Assembly (NCBI GenBank): GCA_020466095.1
Contig: CM035808.1
Span: forward strand, 27,929,345-27,993,344
DNA: 64,000 bases
Origin: Chlorops oryzae
Lineage: Eukaryota; Arthropoda; Insecta; Diptera; Chloropidae
Reading direction: 5' to 3'
Part shown: in pieces, positions 11,769 through 25,513 of the stretch
Numbering within the stretch: the first letter of the stretch is position 1
Layout of the letters: each line of letters opens with the position of its first letter
Program-made: the position numbers and the translations under genes
Notes under the pieces: generated by a model
The model's database searches: none
Told to the model about the DNA's origin: nothing
What the model saw: the letters and a program-made list of their open reading frames with translations, nothing else

Positions 11769-13871
11769 ATGGATTTGTATCTCTCAGGAGTCGAGGGTTG
11801 CAAAGGTAAAATCCCATGCGCGTGAGTGGTACAATTTCGAAGCACGGATGATTGAATTGAGTTAAAAAGAGAGCAAATATGAAGATAGGAATTTTTAAAA
11901 TTGGTTTTGATAAGTGGACTTTTTCATTTCAATGCGAAGAAAAAGTTCGAACAAAAGGTGAACCATTAGGAGTTTTCGCATAGGCGGTGAGTTTGCAATT
12001 TTTCAAAGATTTTTTTTTAGAATAAATAAGGATAAAAAATCAGAATGAATCTTTGTTTGGGACACTTCGATGGAAGCTTAAAGAACTTCATCAAGTTCGA
12101 ATCCCAAAATAGTCACAAAATTGGAGACTATAAATATAAAAAAGTGAAGGGACGTAGAAATCATATGAAAAGTAATCAATTTGTGAGAATATTGAAAAAG
12201 GACTCATCCTGCAACAAATCCTTGAATGTGATAGAAAGTCTAAGCCGTTGCCAAACTTTCAATACCCCAAAGTGAAACTCGTTAGCCACGTTTTCAGAAT
12301 GTGTCGGGGGGGTTTTTTTCTTCTCATTGATGTATTTTTCTATTTTAAATTAGAAAAATTGTGAAAAAGTTTTTTATTCGTAAAGCAAAGCAAAAAAGTT
12401 GAAAGTCTTGACTGCCAGCGAAGCAGAAGAGCAAACAGCAATAATAGCAACAGCAACAGCAATAGTAAAATCCCAGTAAGAGTTACATAAAAGGATAAAA
12501 AAAGGTTGGACAGTTTTTTATTACACATAATCTAGGGAAATAACCTGAGTAAATTTTCATATTTTTTTACACCACCTTAATGCTTTCTTTTGGTCCTTTT
12601 TCTTGATCCTTATTTTTGCTTTTTGCAACAATCGCACACAAAAGGATATGCATAATTTTCCTCTTTTCAAATTCAAAGTGTGCACCCTCGAGCCTCATAG
12701 CGAACAATGGCTTGACTCGTGCTAGTGGGCGTCGGAGGAGATGATGATGACGACGATGGTGCCTGATTCTGAAAGGATTTGAAATAATTTTCTCATTTCG
12801 TTTCCTTTCGTAACGAGCAAAACTTGTTTTAATGGCGGTGTCGGCGGCGGTGTCCCTTATGTTGTCGTTGATTTGAATTTTCCCAATTCTTTTTCTCCGT
12901 ATTTTATCCACTTAAGCAATAATAGTAAGGACTTCAGCCAACGTTATGTCAACAAAGCGCATTTAAGTGCTCTGCTTGTATCCGTTTATGGGGAAATTAT
13001 GAAAAGAATCTGATTGCGGCGGTCGTCTATGTAGTCTGGGATCACAAAAAACAAAACAAAAAAAAAAACACTTCCGATGTAGACTAGGGCGAGATCCAGA
13101 TTACCTATTCCCTATGCTTTCCATGAACAAATTTCGTCTTGCAAAAATATGAGCAAACGTCTCATTCTCCTGTGGCAAAAAGTAGATCAAACCAGATAGC
13201 TCAAATGGATTATATCCTTTTACCATATTTCTTCATTTTCGGAAACTCTTCATGGTATGGCAGATTCCCTTAAATTTTAAATCTTTTTAAAATACCCTTG
13301 GTAGTCTTTGGGAATTGGAGATCTTGAATGGTTTCTGAATTTTCAAAGATCAAAACATATTTAGGCGATGAGGAGCCACCCTTCATTCTCTTTAGAGGCA
13401 TACAAGAAGATCTTCAGTACAAAATACAATCGCTAACATGAGCTCTTAAAATATTCGACCTGACTTGAGGACTCCTTTCAGAACCACGAAGAAAATTCCC
13501 CCATCTTTCCACATTATCACTTACTATATTCATCGTTAATTTGAAATTTATGGAAGCACCCGACGATAATGCGGCTCCAATTGAAAACTGTCGTTCTATG
13601 GATCCACTTGTTCCACCCTAACTCACATAAATCAGGTAACAACTTAAAATCAAGCAGAGAATTGCAAAATTTCAAAATTCAATGAGACAGAAAAATAAGG
13701 TTGGCTTGGCATAGTTGCCGCAAGAGATGTGATGGGCTGCGTTGCGTTGCGGTGAGGTGAGGTGAGCGCGACGTTTCATGGGCCAGAATAATGTAAAACG
13801 CTGTAAGCAGCAACTCAATTTCTTAAAATTTGCATTAAGTGAAGTAGTCATCAGTCCCTAACGAGCACAAA

Positions 13872-13930
13872 TGATGATGGTGATGGCGATGGTGATGGCG
13901 ATGACGATGACGATGACGTTGACGATGAAT
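13872..13930. repeat. GATGGT/GATGGC/GATGAC imperfect repeat
   Basis: Interrupted trinucleotide/hexanucleotide array. On the minus strand it reads as a Ser-rich run in one frame, which explains the apparent open frame there. Confidence 0.9.
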
Positions 13931-16016
13931 CCGACTGTCGATGGATTATGAAAGCCATCGTTGAATGATGTCGATTCAGCAGGAAGCAATAATGTGTATT
14001 AGATTCAGCCAAGCTGCAACGAACTGCCTCATTCCCTTTCATTATGAATATGTAGTCTCGTAATCTTGTAACGCTCTAGTTGGATGATATGTACCTATGC
14101 ATTATAATATAATCGTTCTCATTAAACGATGCGTTAATATTGTATGAGTTCTCGTCAACTCATCAGAAATGCCAGCCTACCTGCGACAAACCACCTTTTT
14201 TATTGAAATCTAAACCAAAGCGAGCGCATTAACGACGTCATCAGCATTTTTATAATCAATTTCTCTCAAGAGAATTGTACCCATCACCTGCATCATCATC
14301 ATCATCATCGCTTCCATCATGAATGCCTTGTTCAAGTACGCAGTTTCATTGGTCTACAACAGCGTATAATGATATCCTTGAACGCAAGGATATCCAAGAA
14401 GTTGGATTGGTATATAAGAAAAAGCTGGGGGACAAAACATGAAAAAGAAAGAAATCATTTTTATATAATTGTAGCGCACTTAAGTGCATCCCTTTCGATG
14501 TGAAGGGGTTGTGGGTTGATGCTTGATGGGTTCTTTGGTTGGTTGGTTGGTTTATTCTTGGGTTGCATCATTGAAATTATTCAGCTTAATAATGCATTTT
14601 CAAATGATTGAAGTCGGTGCTTGGAGAGTTTGTTTGCTCGATGGCTTCTTCTTTTGGACGGTTGATTGCATAGCGTGGGGGTGCTCTCCATTTTTATTCG
14701 GTTTCTTCTCTTGCATTTGCATTATTATGATTTCAGGAAATCATTAGTATTAAAAAAAGATTTTTTTAAATGATGCTTAATACCCTATAGAAATTTATTT
14801 AATTCATTTGAGTATTCCTCAAGAGGATAATGAAAGAAATGAGATGAAACAGCGGAATTGGTGGTGCGCAAGGATTTCTGAGTAAAATATTAATATTTCA
14901 CAAGTAAACTTATCACTTTTTATTCGCAACAAATAATATCAAAAAAAAAAAAACCCTTCCATTGAAGAAAATTGCAATTTTGCGTTGAAAAACTCTTGAT
15001 CAAATGCAATTTCCTTATTTTTCATTTCGACTTTCTGTCAACATCACGAGTTGAACTGTGTACATCTCGAGAGCACAAGTCGATTTACGTTTGATTGGAA
15101 CGACTTGAGAGTTGACAAGTGTTCAATAAAAATTTCGATAATCGAATTGCATTGTCGCTCGGAAATGTTGTTTGTCAAAATCATTCGCCGCGATGGGAAA
15201 TTCAAAAAAAAAGAAAGGAGGATGTTTTTAGAGTTGCTTTTTGCTGCAGCAATTTCCTCCCAGCAGCATTTCTGTGACTTGTGACTTGACAACTGCATTT
15301 GAATTTTTTTTTTCTTATTGAAATGGGAGTAAGTATATTTTATACCTTTGCAAATTCAAACAACCGGATCGTTGGATATATGTAGCCACTAGTGATGCAG
15401 CGAATGTCGAGTTTCGGAATTCGCGAATTCGAATGTGGAGCTTTCGAGTTTCTAAAGAAGCTCAGATTCTGATTCTGAATCGCTAGTCAGTCCTGATCGT
15501 GGTGAGAGAAGTTCGCTTGATGAAATTCCATTGCTTATTCATAACTCTTATCCTGGAGTGGTGTGAAATTCGCTCAGTTTCTCCATGAATTAAGCATCCA
15601 GGCACCAACATCCAATCCAATATTTCTGCGCTTTCAATATTTCTAAATTTTTCACCTCTCAACGAAATATTGAAAAAAAAAAGTTTCTCACATCCCAGCT
15701 AGAAAATTGCCTAGAGAAGTCTGGTGATTAATTTGATCTTTTATTCACCTTTACTTTCCTATTATCCTTTATTATCCCAGCCGGAAATTGCACTGCTTCT
15801 GAAGTGCTGAAAATAAATCCTGCGACCGAAAAATTCGGCAAAACCGGAAAACCCCTCGATCTGGCATCACTGTATAGCATATGCAGTTTAGCTTGATGCC
15901 TGTAATTCTCATTTAGGTTTGTGAAATGGGACACATAAGACTCGCAGATTTCTGAAGATTTTTCACGACGTGAGGATGGCAAGAAGAATTCTAAGTTTGT
16001 CATATTTATGGGTTTG

Positions 16017-16294
16017 ATAGGGCTGGAGAGCTATCGATAGTTCGATAATCGATTGCTTCAACGATCGATAGTTTGAATAATCGATTGTCTCAATAATCGA
16101 TAATTTCAATAATCGGTAGATTCAATACTGGACAGTTTCATTTATCAATAGTTCGATAATCGAAAGGTTCAATAATCGATAGATTCAATAATAGATAATT
16201 CTGATGATCGAAATTGAATTTTCAAGCGACTGTCGTCCTAATCTAAGTAAGGGAATTTTTATGAATAGTGCTATCGATTGTTTTTCCAGCTCTA
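16017..16294. mobile_element. Inverted-repeat MITE packed with ATCGAT/CGATAG units
   Basis: The left end TAGGGCTGGAGAGCTATCG pairs with the right end CGATTG-TTTTTCCAGCTCTA, giving a roughly 20-bp imperfect terminal repeat that starts TAGRGCTGGA. The left two-thirds is a degenerate 17-18-bp tandem array of ATAATCGATAGWTTCA units, with about a dozen CGATA/TATCG words. No coding capacity. Flanking target duplication is unclear, so the superfamily is not assigned. Confidence 0.65.
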
Positions 16295-18156
16295 GTTGTC
16301 ATGACAATTTCATAAGATGTCCATTGAAAAACGAGTAATCAAATAAAAAATTCTCTTGAAAATCATTCGGAAGAGCACAAATTTTCTCTTCGAAACGAAT
16401 ATGTCACTATTGCTGCATTGATGATGAACGTTTGATTGCTCAAATACGTCCCCTAATAATGGAAAAAGTCGGTGAAAATTGGACTTATAGGCTGCGCCTT
16501 GTAACTCGTAGTCGTGGTGGTCATATGCCCAAATCATTTTCAAATATTAAAATACATATGGCATAAAACAAAATTTATGGCAAATAATCTACTTCAATCT
16601 TTGTCTTTTTTAAACTTAAAATCCGGACGCTTAAAAAAACATTCTTTACATACTCCACTTTTCAAATGTCAAGGGGAATTGTCTTTCCACTCCAAATAAT
16701 TTTTCAAAGCAATTTAATGGCAATTTCGTTTTTGTAGGTACATATTTTCCCCCGTATACCCAATGTTCCCAATAGAATTTTCACTGAAAAGAAAGCAATG
16801 AATGGGCAAATTTGTTTTTGATGCTTTTCATAAAAAGAAATCCTCAGAATTTACCTTTGTAAGACCTCAATTTTGTCATCATAAATGGAAATTTGCCACG
16901 TAAACAGAATTTTCTCATTTGCATAAGAATTTTCAATTGATAATGAGAAGTGAAGTTGTATGAAAAGATGGAAAAAGATTTTGAAAGAAAAAGAAAAAAT
17001 TATAAAAAGAAACAGATTCGAAAGACAGAACTCAGCAGAAAGAAAATTAATTTATTCATTCATTCACTCAGCGAAAGAAGCTGGTCTTCTCATTTTGTGG
17101 TTCTTGAAAAGCAGCTTAAATGAGTCCTAAAAAGCAAAAAATAATTCGAAGATGAGAGAAGATTAAGAAAATGAGAAAAATTGATTCAAGAAAATTGGGG
17201 TGGACATGAGGTGATATAACTAAATGAGTTTATAATTTATTCTATATTCTTCGGAGTAACGGAATTGTTTTGAAAGGACAATCAATTGAAAATGAAAATC
17301 ACTTCCAGTCTATCCTTAAAAAAAAAAAAATAGAAAAAAGCTATCGAAAAATTCCAAGCTACCCAAGAAAACGATTCTTCATAATATTTGTCATCACATA
17401 CATTTATTCAATGACCCCAAGCATAAGCACTCGAGCATAAGTGTAAATAAATCTTTAAAGGTTCAACCCAAAACGTCAACATGACTCCAGCGTGTGTGCT
17501 TTCAAAAGGACATTACGTGCGTTTTCCTATTGAGTTTTCTTTTCGATTTTCCTTTTCAGAATTGGAAAGCTACACAAAAGTGGCATTCAATATACATGGG
17601 GGGTGAGTAGTCTTGCGGCTGGACTATAAAGCAGCTTTTAGCTTAAATACACTTTGGCGCCCATTGAGTGGAGAGGCATTCTTTTTTTTTGGAGATTTTT
17701 TTCAATACGCTGTGCCTGGCAGGTCCTTTTTGCAGTCCATTCAATTTAGCCATGCTTGTGTGATTATCGTGATTTTTTTTTTTTTTTTGTGGACGAAATC
17801 AAGTGAATTTGGCAAGATTCTTTAGGTCTGAATGTTGCGAAAAAAATTCTGTTAAATGAAATCTTCGTAATTTCATTTATCAATTCGGCAATTTTCTTAA
17901 CGGTAGCTAAGAATGATTGGAAGCAAGTTGAATGATTAAGAAATTTGATACAAATTGTATTAAATGCAATTTATATAAATTGAATATGGGCGTTATCCTG
18001 CCTGGCTGAGAAAAAAGATTTATAGGAAATTGCAATAATGGCTTTTTAATGTTTTCTTTTCAATCATTGATTGGAATAATCACAGGAAAGGGGTCTTTGC
18101 AGGACTTGAATTAAGATTAGTCTTGATCAAGACTTCTTTCTTATTCAATGGCTATG
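16295..18156. other. Unique A+T-rich DNA, no gene
   Basis: Nothing recognised beyond short homopolymer runs, for example T-runs near 17770. Confidence 0.45.
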
Positions 18157-18164
18157 CTCCAGAG

Positions 18165-18607
18165 CAGGGGTGTCACGGATGTGGGTTTTTTGACATCCGC
18201 GGATGCGGATTTTCAAAACTCACATCCGCGGATGCGGATGCGGATATGGTTATTTTTAGCAAATGAAACTTTTACGAAAAATACAAATGAGGCGAATAGA
18301 TATAAACTATACATACATATACAAATTATGCATATATATACATATATTCGTGTATTCTTAACTATTGTGTTGTATTAAGTGGATACACTGATTGGGGTTG
18401 TGACACATTTTGTATCTTTCTCTCTGCTTGGAGAATAGGAGTATGCTAAAAGCGCTTGCCAATCGTCAAAATCAGCTGTTTTTTTAAGAACTGTGGCACA
18501 CCTGCATCCGCATGAGCTCCGCATCGATGAACGCGGATGCGGATGATGAAATTCTTGCGGAAGCTCCGCACTTGCGGATGCGGATGCGAATATTCGCAAC
18601 ACCCCTG
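18165..18607. mobile_element. hAT MITE rich in GCGGAT hexamers
   Basis: Begins CAGGGGTGTCACGGATGT and ends with the complement of CAGGGGTGTTGCGAATATTC. It is flanked by a perfect 8-bp duplication CTCCAGAG (18157-18164 and 18608-18615), as for hAT. Both subterminal zones carry arrays of GGATGC/GCGGAT hexamers in opposite orientations, which may be transposase-binding repeats. Non-coding at 443 bp. Confidence 0.93.
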
Positions 18608-18615
18608 CTCCAGAG

Positions 18616-19394
18616 CGTTGGGAATAACTCAGCCTACTTCATTTTAAGCAAGAGCTCCATCAACCCTGATTCCACAACGAGTTTATCATGAAATTCAAAA
18701 CTAAATGAAGATAGCTACATTGTAGCTCTCTACACCCTCACCGAATGAAATAATTCAATGCGATTCGTGCTGCTGTCAAAATGATTCTCTAATTGTTCCA
18801 AATTATGACAAATTCGTGTCTCATATTTCCAGGAATCACAATCGCATCATCGCATGTTATGCTCACCTTTCCATCAACATATCAAACATGTCAGTTAGCA
18901 GCTGTCATTTTGTTTGTCTTTTTTTTTTTTATCTGTTTGCTACTATTTTTAATTCTCATAACTTAAGGTAAGCAAAATATTTTGAATTTAAAGGAAAAAA
19001 GGGAAAAATAATAACACAAAAATGATGGTTTGAGATTATGAGCTGATATGTCAACGAATATGTCACAATGGCTGCTATGTCATAGGCCTTTTTATTTGAA
19101 GAAATATATATTTAGGTAGGTATTGTGATGGTATTTTCATGCTCGGATTTTCATCAAATGTTGCTTTGTTATGCATATTCGCTGATAGACAGATAATATC
19201 GCGAAAACAGTCTAACAGATACATAGCTTCCAAATGTTGCATTTGTTGTCATCTCTCTATTCGCATTGAGTCGGCATTGTTCTGGATTCATTTAGGGGTG
19301 CGATTTTTTATTGAAACTATTTACGCCATATCATCTGGTTTTATTATAACATTATACATATAAAAAGGACTCCTAATGGAGCTCTTCGAAGTAG
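18616..19394. other. Unique A+T-rich DNA, no gene
   Basis: No supported feature; includes a T-run near 18920-18930. Confidence 0.45.
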
Positions 19395-21137
19395 TGCTTT
19401 TGCCAAGGACTCAAAAAAGAAGCATTTAGCAAGACTAAACGAGGCATTTGAAAATAAAATTTTATCTGAAAGAGAGTCCACACATACCCTTAAGGAGCAT
19501 TCTAGCAATCATGAAAGATACATTTTGAGATCCAGAAAGGAACACTTCTTCCATATTAAGCTCCGTCCTCTTTTGTCCCTAAAAAAGTCATTTAGAGCTC
19601 CTATCGAAGCATTTAAGGAGCATTTGCACTTCGGAAAAGGAGTCTTTAGGCGCTTTGTGCGGACTTTTTTGGGTGGCTGGGAAGTATCCTTTCAAAAATA
19701 TGAGTTAGAGCTACAAAAAATGCTACTAGAATTATTTTTTGACCTAAACAGAAATTTTTGTTATTTTGAAAATTTTGAAAATATTTAAAAAATTTTTACA
19801 AAATAACACACTTCCCATTATTTTACTGATTAAATTTTTTGTGTGAAAACTTTTCGAAATTATACTTGCTGTTCTTCTCTAAATGTAAACCGAGTGACTA
19901 AAAAATTTTTGCAGCGTTAATAAACTTTTCTCAGAATAATTCTTCCAACGAACGCACAAACAAATGATTTATGCTCTGCAGTGAGCTCCTTATTCCTTCA
20001 AGCTTCCGTGCATTATAGCTTTTGCCATTTAGTTTAGCGAAGACAAGAACCAGTGCACTTAAAGGCAAGAACCAATTTTTGCTTAACAGATTTCTGGGCA
20101 AGGAATAACAGAAGCTTTTGATGACGAACCAAATTCTTATTTAAACAATTGGAGAAATGAGGGAATTGAACATTAAATTAAATTGCTAAATCAGGGACTG
20201 AAAATAAAAGTGGGGGATATTTGTTAGCCGAAGGTTAACGTTCCCTAAAATACCATTAGCTTCACATCTAATGCGTATAATTCTCAGAAACTTTGTAAAA
20301 AGTTTCACCTATAAGGTGTTTGAATTTTCAAACACTTATGCACTCCAAAGGCGCTGATGAGTCACGGGCAGGGTTCGGACTATACTCCGATCGGAGTAGA
20401 TCTACTCCGTTTTTTTTTTAAATTTTTGAAATCTACTCCGCCACTACCCTATACCTGAAATCTACTCCGATTTTTTCACTTCACCAAACTCGAAATAATT
20501 TTGTCTATATCACGATTTTGACGTAATGAGAACGATTTTTTTGTGTTCCCTCGTTCGCAAAGAAATTGTTGTTTTCCATACAGATGTCTCTGTATCTAAA
20601 TCTTGACTGATGGAAATAAAAAATGTAAGTAATATGTAAATGAAAGTTATAAATGTTTGCTTCAAATAAATTGTAGACCTTTTTTTTTTTTTTGTGCGAA
20701 AATGAGAAATTCCAATTTACTACCCAAAAATGCATTTCTACTCCGATTTTTGTGGTCTTCTACTACGAAATGGGATTTCCGTAGTCCGAACACTGGTCAC
20801 GGGTGGCGTCGTGACGAAACATGGCCATGTCCGCCTTAGGCGGAGGTGCAAAGCGGTTAAGCTCGAATAATGTTTCAAAATAATCTGAAATTTGTTTACC
20901 GCCGCAATCATTAATAGATCTTTTGACCTTTTTATCGTTATTTTTTAATTTGATTTCCTTCATGTTTTGGGACCGAACACCATTACAGAAGGATATAACA
21001 GGAATTACCGTAGTACCATTTTTAATGGGTTAAAGAGTAACACCAAGGTGTTAAGTATTAAGCTTCTCGTTGCCCAAATTAAACAAGTTTCGTAAGACTT
21101 TTAGTCCTTGAAGATGATTTGTGACGAAAGTAATCAT
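19395..21137. repeat. Duplicated segment, copy A (left part)
   Basis: 19395-19890 matches 21790-22260, and 20571-21137 matches 23766-24336, with small indels. Copy A breaks at the hAT insertion at 21138 and resumes at 26951. In copy B the same sequence runs uninterrupted across the insertion point. Between the matched blocks the two copies differ, partly because a dispersed repeat occupies 22815-23766 in copy B. No gene recognised. Confidence 0.75.
20369..20795. mobile_element. hAT MITE with CAGGGTTCGGACTA ends
   Basis: The left terminus CAGGGTTCGGACTATACTCC and the reverse complement of the right terminus CAGTGTTCGGACTACGG form the inverted repeat. A perfect 8-bp duplication GTCACGGG flanks it (20361-20368 and 20796-20803). 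The interior carries CTACTCCG repeats and no coding frame. The right end is also present in copy B, near 23980-23994. Confidence 0.92.
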
Positions 21138-21789
21138 TAGAGCTTGTCAAAAATGTTAAAATGTTAAAACAACAATTTTTAACAATTTTTGGTAGATTTT
21201 TGAAATAACAACAATTTTTAGCGATTTTTGAGTTTTTAACATTTTTCCTCATGTTCGTGACAAAAATTTTTTTTTTTTTTTTTTTTTTTATTTCATGCAT
21301 TTTCTGTTCCCAATATATTGTGTCGAATTTTCGGTGCGTGTGTTTCAGCTCTTATTCTTGTGTTGGCCGCGAAACAAGAGAAACACTGATTCGCCATACA
21401 AATTTTGACATTCGAAACACTTCGAAACTACGTGTTTCAGATCGAAACAAGTACCGAAAAAAGTAAAAATTGCTATCACCCCTAATTTTATCGCTTGTTA
21501 TCGGGAAAAGAAGTAAAGAGCAAAAGAAAAATTACTATACATGCGATCTAAATTCATTCATATTCTGACATTTACTCACACTTCTATTCCATTTGCAAAG
21601 TAAGCAAGAAAGACTATTTCAAAGCAGGTTAAAAAAAGTAGAAGAAAATGAGGAAGGAAACGAAACACGAATGACTACGTCTAAACGAGTAGTTTCGCAT
21701 TCGTAATTCACGAAGCGAAACACATGTTTGAGGCCTTCTACACTAGGCAATTTTAGTTGCGTAACTCATATCGAATTTTCTTTTGGAGT

Positions 21790-24700
21790 TGCTTTTGCCA
21801 AGGACTCAAAAAAGAAGCATTTAGCAAGACTAAACGAGGATTTGATAAAATAAATTTTATCTGAAAGAGAGTCCACACATACCTTAAGGAGCATTTCTAG
21901 AATCATGAAAGATACATTTTGAGATGAAGGTAACCCTTCTACGGTATATTAAGTTTCTTTGCAAATCCTGTAAAAAAGGATTAAGCTCCGTCGAAGCATT
22001 TAAAAATTTACTAGGAAAAGGCCAGCTTAAGGGTTTGTGGGATTGTATGCTCCGGCAGATCTTTAGGTAAAATAAGTAGCACTACAAAAAATTACTCAAA
22101 ATTTTTAAAAGAAATTTTTTTTTAAAATCTTCTAAAAAAAAGCAAGAGCTCATTTTACGGTACAAGCGTCGCAATTCCGAAACATTAATTTTACATACAA
22201 CATTTTACAAAGACTTTAAATTAAGCTTCGCTGTTCTTTATACTAAATGTAAACGAGAATAAGGATTATTTCCATAACAAAAATTCAAAATCGATAGCCC
22301 CAATAAGCTAATAGACTTTGTTTACTTCATAGTTCTTATTTTTAACAAAAACCCGTTAATTTCCATAAAACAAAATTTCATTCAGAAGTGTGTCCTTATG
22401 ACAATCTTCAAACTAAAAATTGGCAAGATACATGCAACAGGAGCATAAAAAAAACCGATTTCATCCGAAAAAATGATATTGACAATAACTTCGTTAAAAT
22501 TCGAATTTCGCAAAATGTTCAAATTGTATTTAATTACTGGTTATTGTGACTTAAAAAAGTCGAAAATTCCGAAAATCGAAAAAATGTGGTCAACTTGAGA
22601 AATTTCACTCATATTCTATTTAGAAATTGATTAAACGAGTTGCACTGTACCACAGTAAGGATTATATTGTTTCTTTTTTATAAGCTAAGGAGAATACTTT
22701 TTGTAATATATTTAATAAATAGTATTGTTAAAATAAATGAAGTAAAAAAAAACTTTGCTCTGTCGCATGGTGCCATGACTACCCACTCCGATTTTTTGTG
22801 TCCCACGCGCCTGTATAGAAATGATCAGGATCAAAAACTGAATCGATTTAGACATGTCCTGTCTGTCCGTCCGTCCGTCCGTCCGTCCGTCTGTCCGTCC
22901 GTCCGTGGTCGGATCTCCTCCGAAACGCTGGACCAATCAAGTCGAAAATTTGGCACACAGGTATATCGGGATCCGAGTATGATCCAAAGTAAAAATGGGA
23001 GACATCCGCCCACTGCCACGCCCACAAATGAATATAATGTGTTTCCATAAAATGCTTGTAACTTGCGAACCACTCAACACATTCCATTGATAATTTCGTA
23101 CTGGTAAACTACGAAAAGGGACATATCCTGGCAAAAAATGGACGCCGCCCTCTTCGAGCCACGCCCACAAATAAGCCCAAAAATAAGGGCTTATCGTAAC
23201 TTGTGAAGTAAAAGCGTAGAAGCTTCAAATTCGCAGCATAGGTTGACCAAGGCAAATGAAAGGTGTAGGAACAAAAATTTATGTACCCCTCACTGCCACG
23301 CCCACAAATAAAGAATTTTCATAACTTCCGAAGTAAAAGGCGTAGAAGCTTCAAATTCGCAACATAGGTTCACCAAGGCGAATGAAAGGTGTAGAAAATT
23401 TTTTTTGTCCCGCCCACTGCCACGCCCACAAATGAAGATTTTTCGTAACTTCCGAAGTAAAAGGCGTAGAAGCTTCGAATTCGCAACATAGTTCACCAGG
23501 CAATGAAAGGTGTAGGAAAAAATTTTATGCGGCCCGCCCACTGCCACGCCACAAATGAAGATTTTTCGTAACTTCCGAAGTAAAAGGCGTAGAAGCTTCA
23601 AATTTGCAACATAGGTTCACCAAGCGAATGAAAGGTGTAGGGAAATAATTTATGTTGCCCTCCCACTGCCACGCCCACAAATAGAGAAGCAAAACATAGT
23701 GCGCTCATAATGTCGGGACGCTGGGTATTTCAAAGTCGGGCTTGACCGACTTTAGCTTTCTACTTGTTTTTCCATACAGATGTCTCTGTATCTAAATCTT
23801 GACTGATGGAAATAAAAAATGTAAGTAATATGTAAATGAAAGTTATAAATGTTTGCTTCAAAGAAATTGTAGACCTTTTTTTTTTTTTTTTTTGTGCGAA
23901 AATGAGAAATTCCAATTTACTACAAAAATGCATTTCTACTCCGATTTTTGTGGTCTTCTACTACGAAATGGGATTTCCGTAGTCCGAACACTGGTCACGG
24001 GTGGCGTCGTGACGAAACATGGCCATGTCCGCCTTAGGCGGAGGTGCAAAGCGGTTAAGATCGAATAATGTTTAAAAATAATCTGAAATTTGTTTACCGC
24101 CGCAATCATTAATAGATCTTTTGACCTTTTTATCGTTATTTTTTAATTTGATTTCCTTCATGTTTTGGGACCGAACACCATTACAGAAGGATATAACAGG
24201 AATTACCGTAGTACCATTTTTAATGGGTTAAAGAGTAACACCAAGGTGTTAAGTATTAAGCTTTCTCGTTGCCCAAATTAAACAAGTTTCGTAAGACTTT
24301 TAGTCCTTGAAGATGATTTGTGACGAAAGTAATCATTTACTGCCGAGAAGTTCAAAATTTTATTGTAAGTGGTCCAAATTCCATAAAAATTTGAGTAATT
24401 CTAAAGGAAGCATTTTAGTCATATTGAATTTGGCACAAATTTGTCCTAAATTGCAATTTTTGGTAAATAAATCGTATAGTATATATGTGTATGTAGATTC
24501 GCGATAGGAGACACCGAAAGATAATTTCAAAATTTTTCGGACCACTGTCTTCTAAGGCCCGAATACAGTGTATACTTAAGTTAAGGAAGCTTGAAGACTT
24601 AAGATTACCTTAAGTATCAAGCGGTTAATAGTCAATTTTTATCCAAAACTTACGAAACTGTTTTCGGAGGAAACATTTGAAAAACCTAATAATTTTCCCT

Positions 24701-25200
24701 ATGTTTATACTTTTTAAAATTCGTGAAATTAAGTGAAATCCTTCATAAATGAATTTGAAAACTTATCTATACATGCGATCATTAAATTCTTTATTCTGAA
24801 CATGTTACTGCAACTAAGGTTCATATTCCATTTAGTAAATTAAAGAAGTAACAGAGCTATCTTTAAGGAGACAGGTTAAAATTTGTACGTGAAGAAAATG
24901 AATGTATGACTAAGAACCTTAGCGATTAATTGCTAATGACTAGCGTTAAGTAGCGAGTAATATCGCAAAGATTCTTGTTATTCACGATTGTTGGATAGAA
25001 TTTATCTGTTTGACTGGCCTTAGCTTTACGAACTAAGGCAACTTATATCATGAATTCGGGTAACATCATTATCCGCAGGGAATTTTCATTTTGGATTTAC
25101 GGCTTGCAAACCCGCGGACCCCGCAAATTTCCATACATGATTGGGTTGGCACAAATGGAAGTGCGAACCTTTGGATGTAAAGCACCCTACGTCATTTCCA
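21790..25200. repeat. Duplicated segment, copy B, with empty hAT site
   Basis: Contains matches to both flanks of the hAT element in their native order: 21790-22260 and 23766-24336 match the left flank, and 24329-25200 matches the right flank (26951-27745). The insertion site at 24329-24336 is single and unoccupied. Parts (about 24765-25060) look like a blend of two sequences, alternately matching 21535-21760 and 27520-27610. This fits an alternative haplotype or a faulty consensus more than an evolved duplication. Confidence 0.7.
22815..23766 (-). repeat. Dispersed non-coding repeat with GTCC array and GTGGGCGTGGCAGTGGGCG modules, copy 1
   Basis: Read on the minus strand it starts CAAGTAGAAAGCTAAAGTCG, runs through several modules carrying GGGCGTGGCAGTGGG, reaches a GACGGACG octamer array (22861-22907 on the plus strand), and ends near TGATCCTGATCATTTC. 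The region 23280-23690 has four tandem modules of about 125 bp. The + strand copy at 44602-45215 shows the same order. Its apparent open frames follow the repeats and are not genes. Confidence 0.85.
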
Positions 25201-25362
25201 CGTTTGAAAGTAAGAAAGAGATGCCATTTTGACGTTGAAATGTAAGAAAGAGATGCACAAAGCGTATCGCACAAAATTGCCTGTACGATGCAACTCGGTA
25301 CAGCAACTTTCCCCTTACCTTCCCCGTACCTCGTCTCTCCTACAAACTCTCGAGTTGCGCAA

Positions 25363-25513
<151 letters not shown>

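Larger units (their letters stand above)
10671..15390. other. Unique DNA with several microsatellites, no gene
   Basis: Holds (TG)n-(TA)n-(TG)n at 11731-11768, CAGCAA/CAATAG runs near 12430-12470, GGTGA repeats near 13750-13765, GAT-rich repeats at 13872-13930 and an ATC run near 14290-14310. Open frames across these reflect the repeats. No exon with splice signals was recognised. Confidence 0.45.

Noticed and set aside
15391..15870. hAT-type MITE with AGTGATGC/GCATCACT ends
   Set aside because: Only 8 bp of terminal agreement and no matching 8-bp flanks, so borders could not be supported.
22640..23601. Overlapping frames of 74-136 codons on both strands
   Set aside because: Produced by the GTCC octamer array and the tandem GGGCGTGGCAGTGGG modules; no protein family signature.
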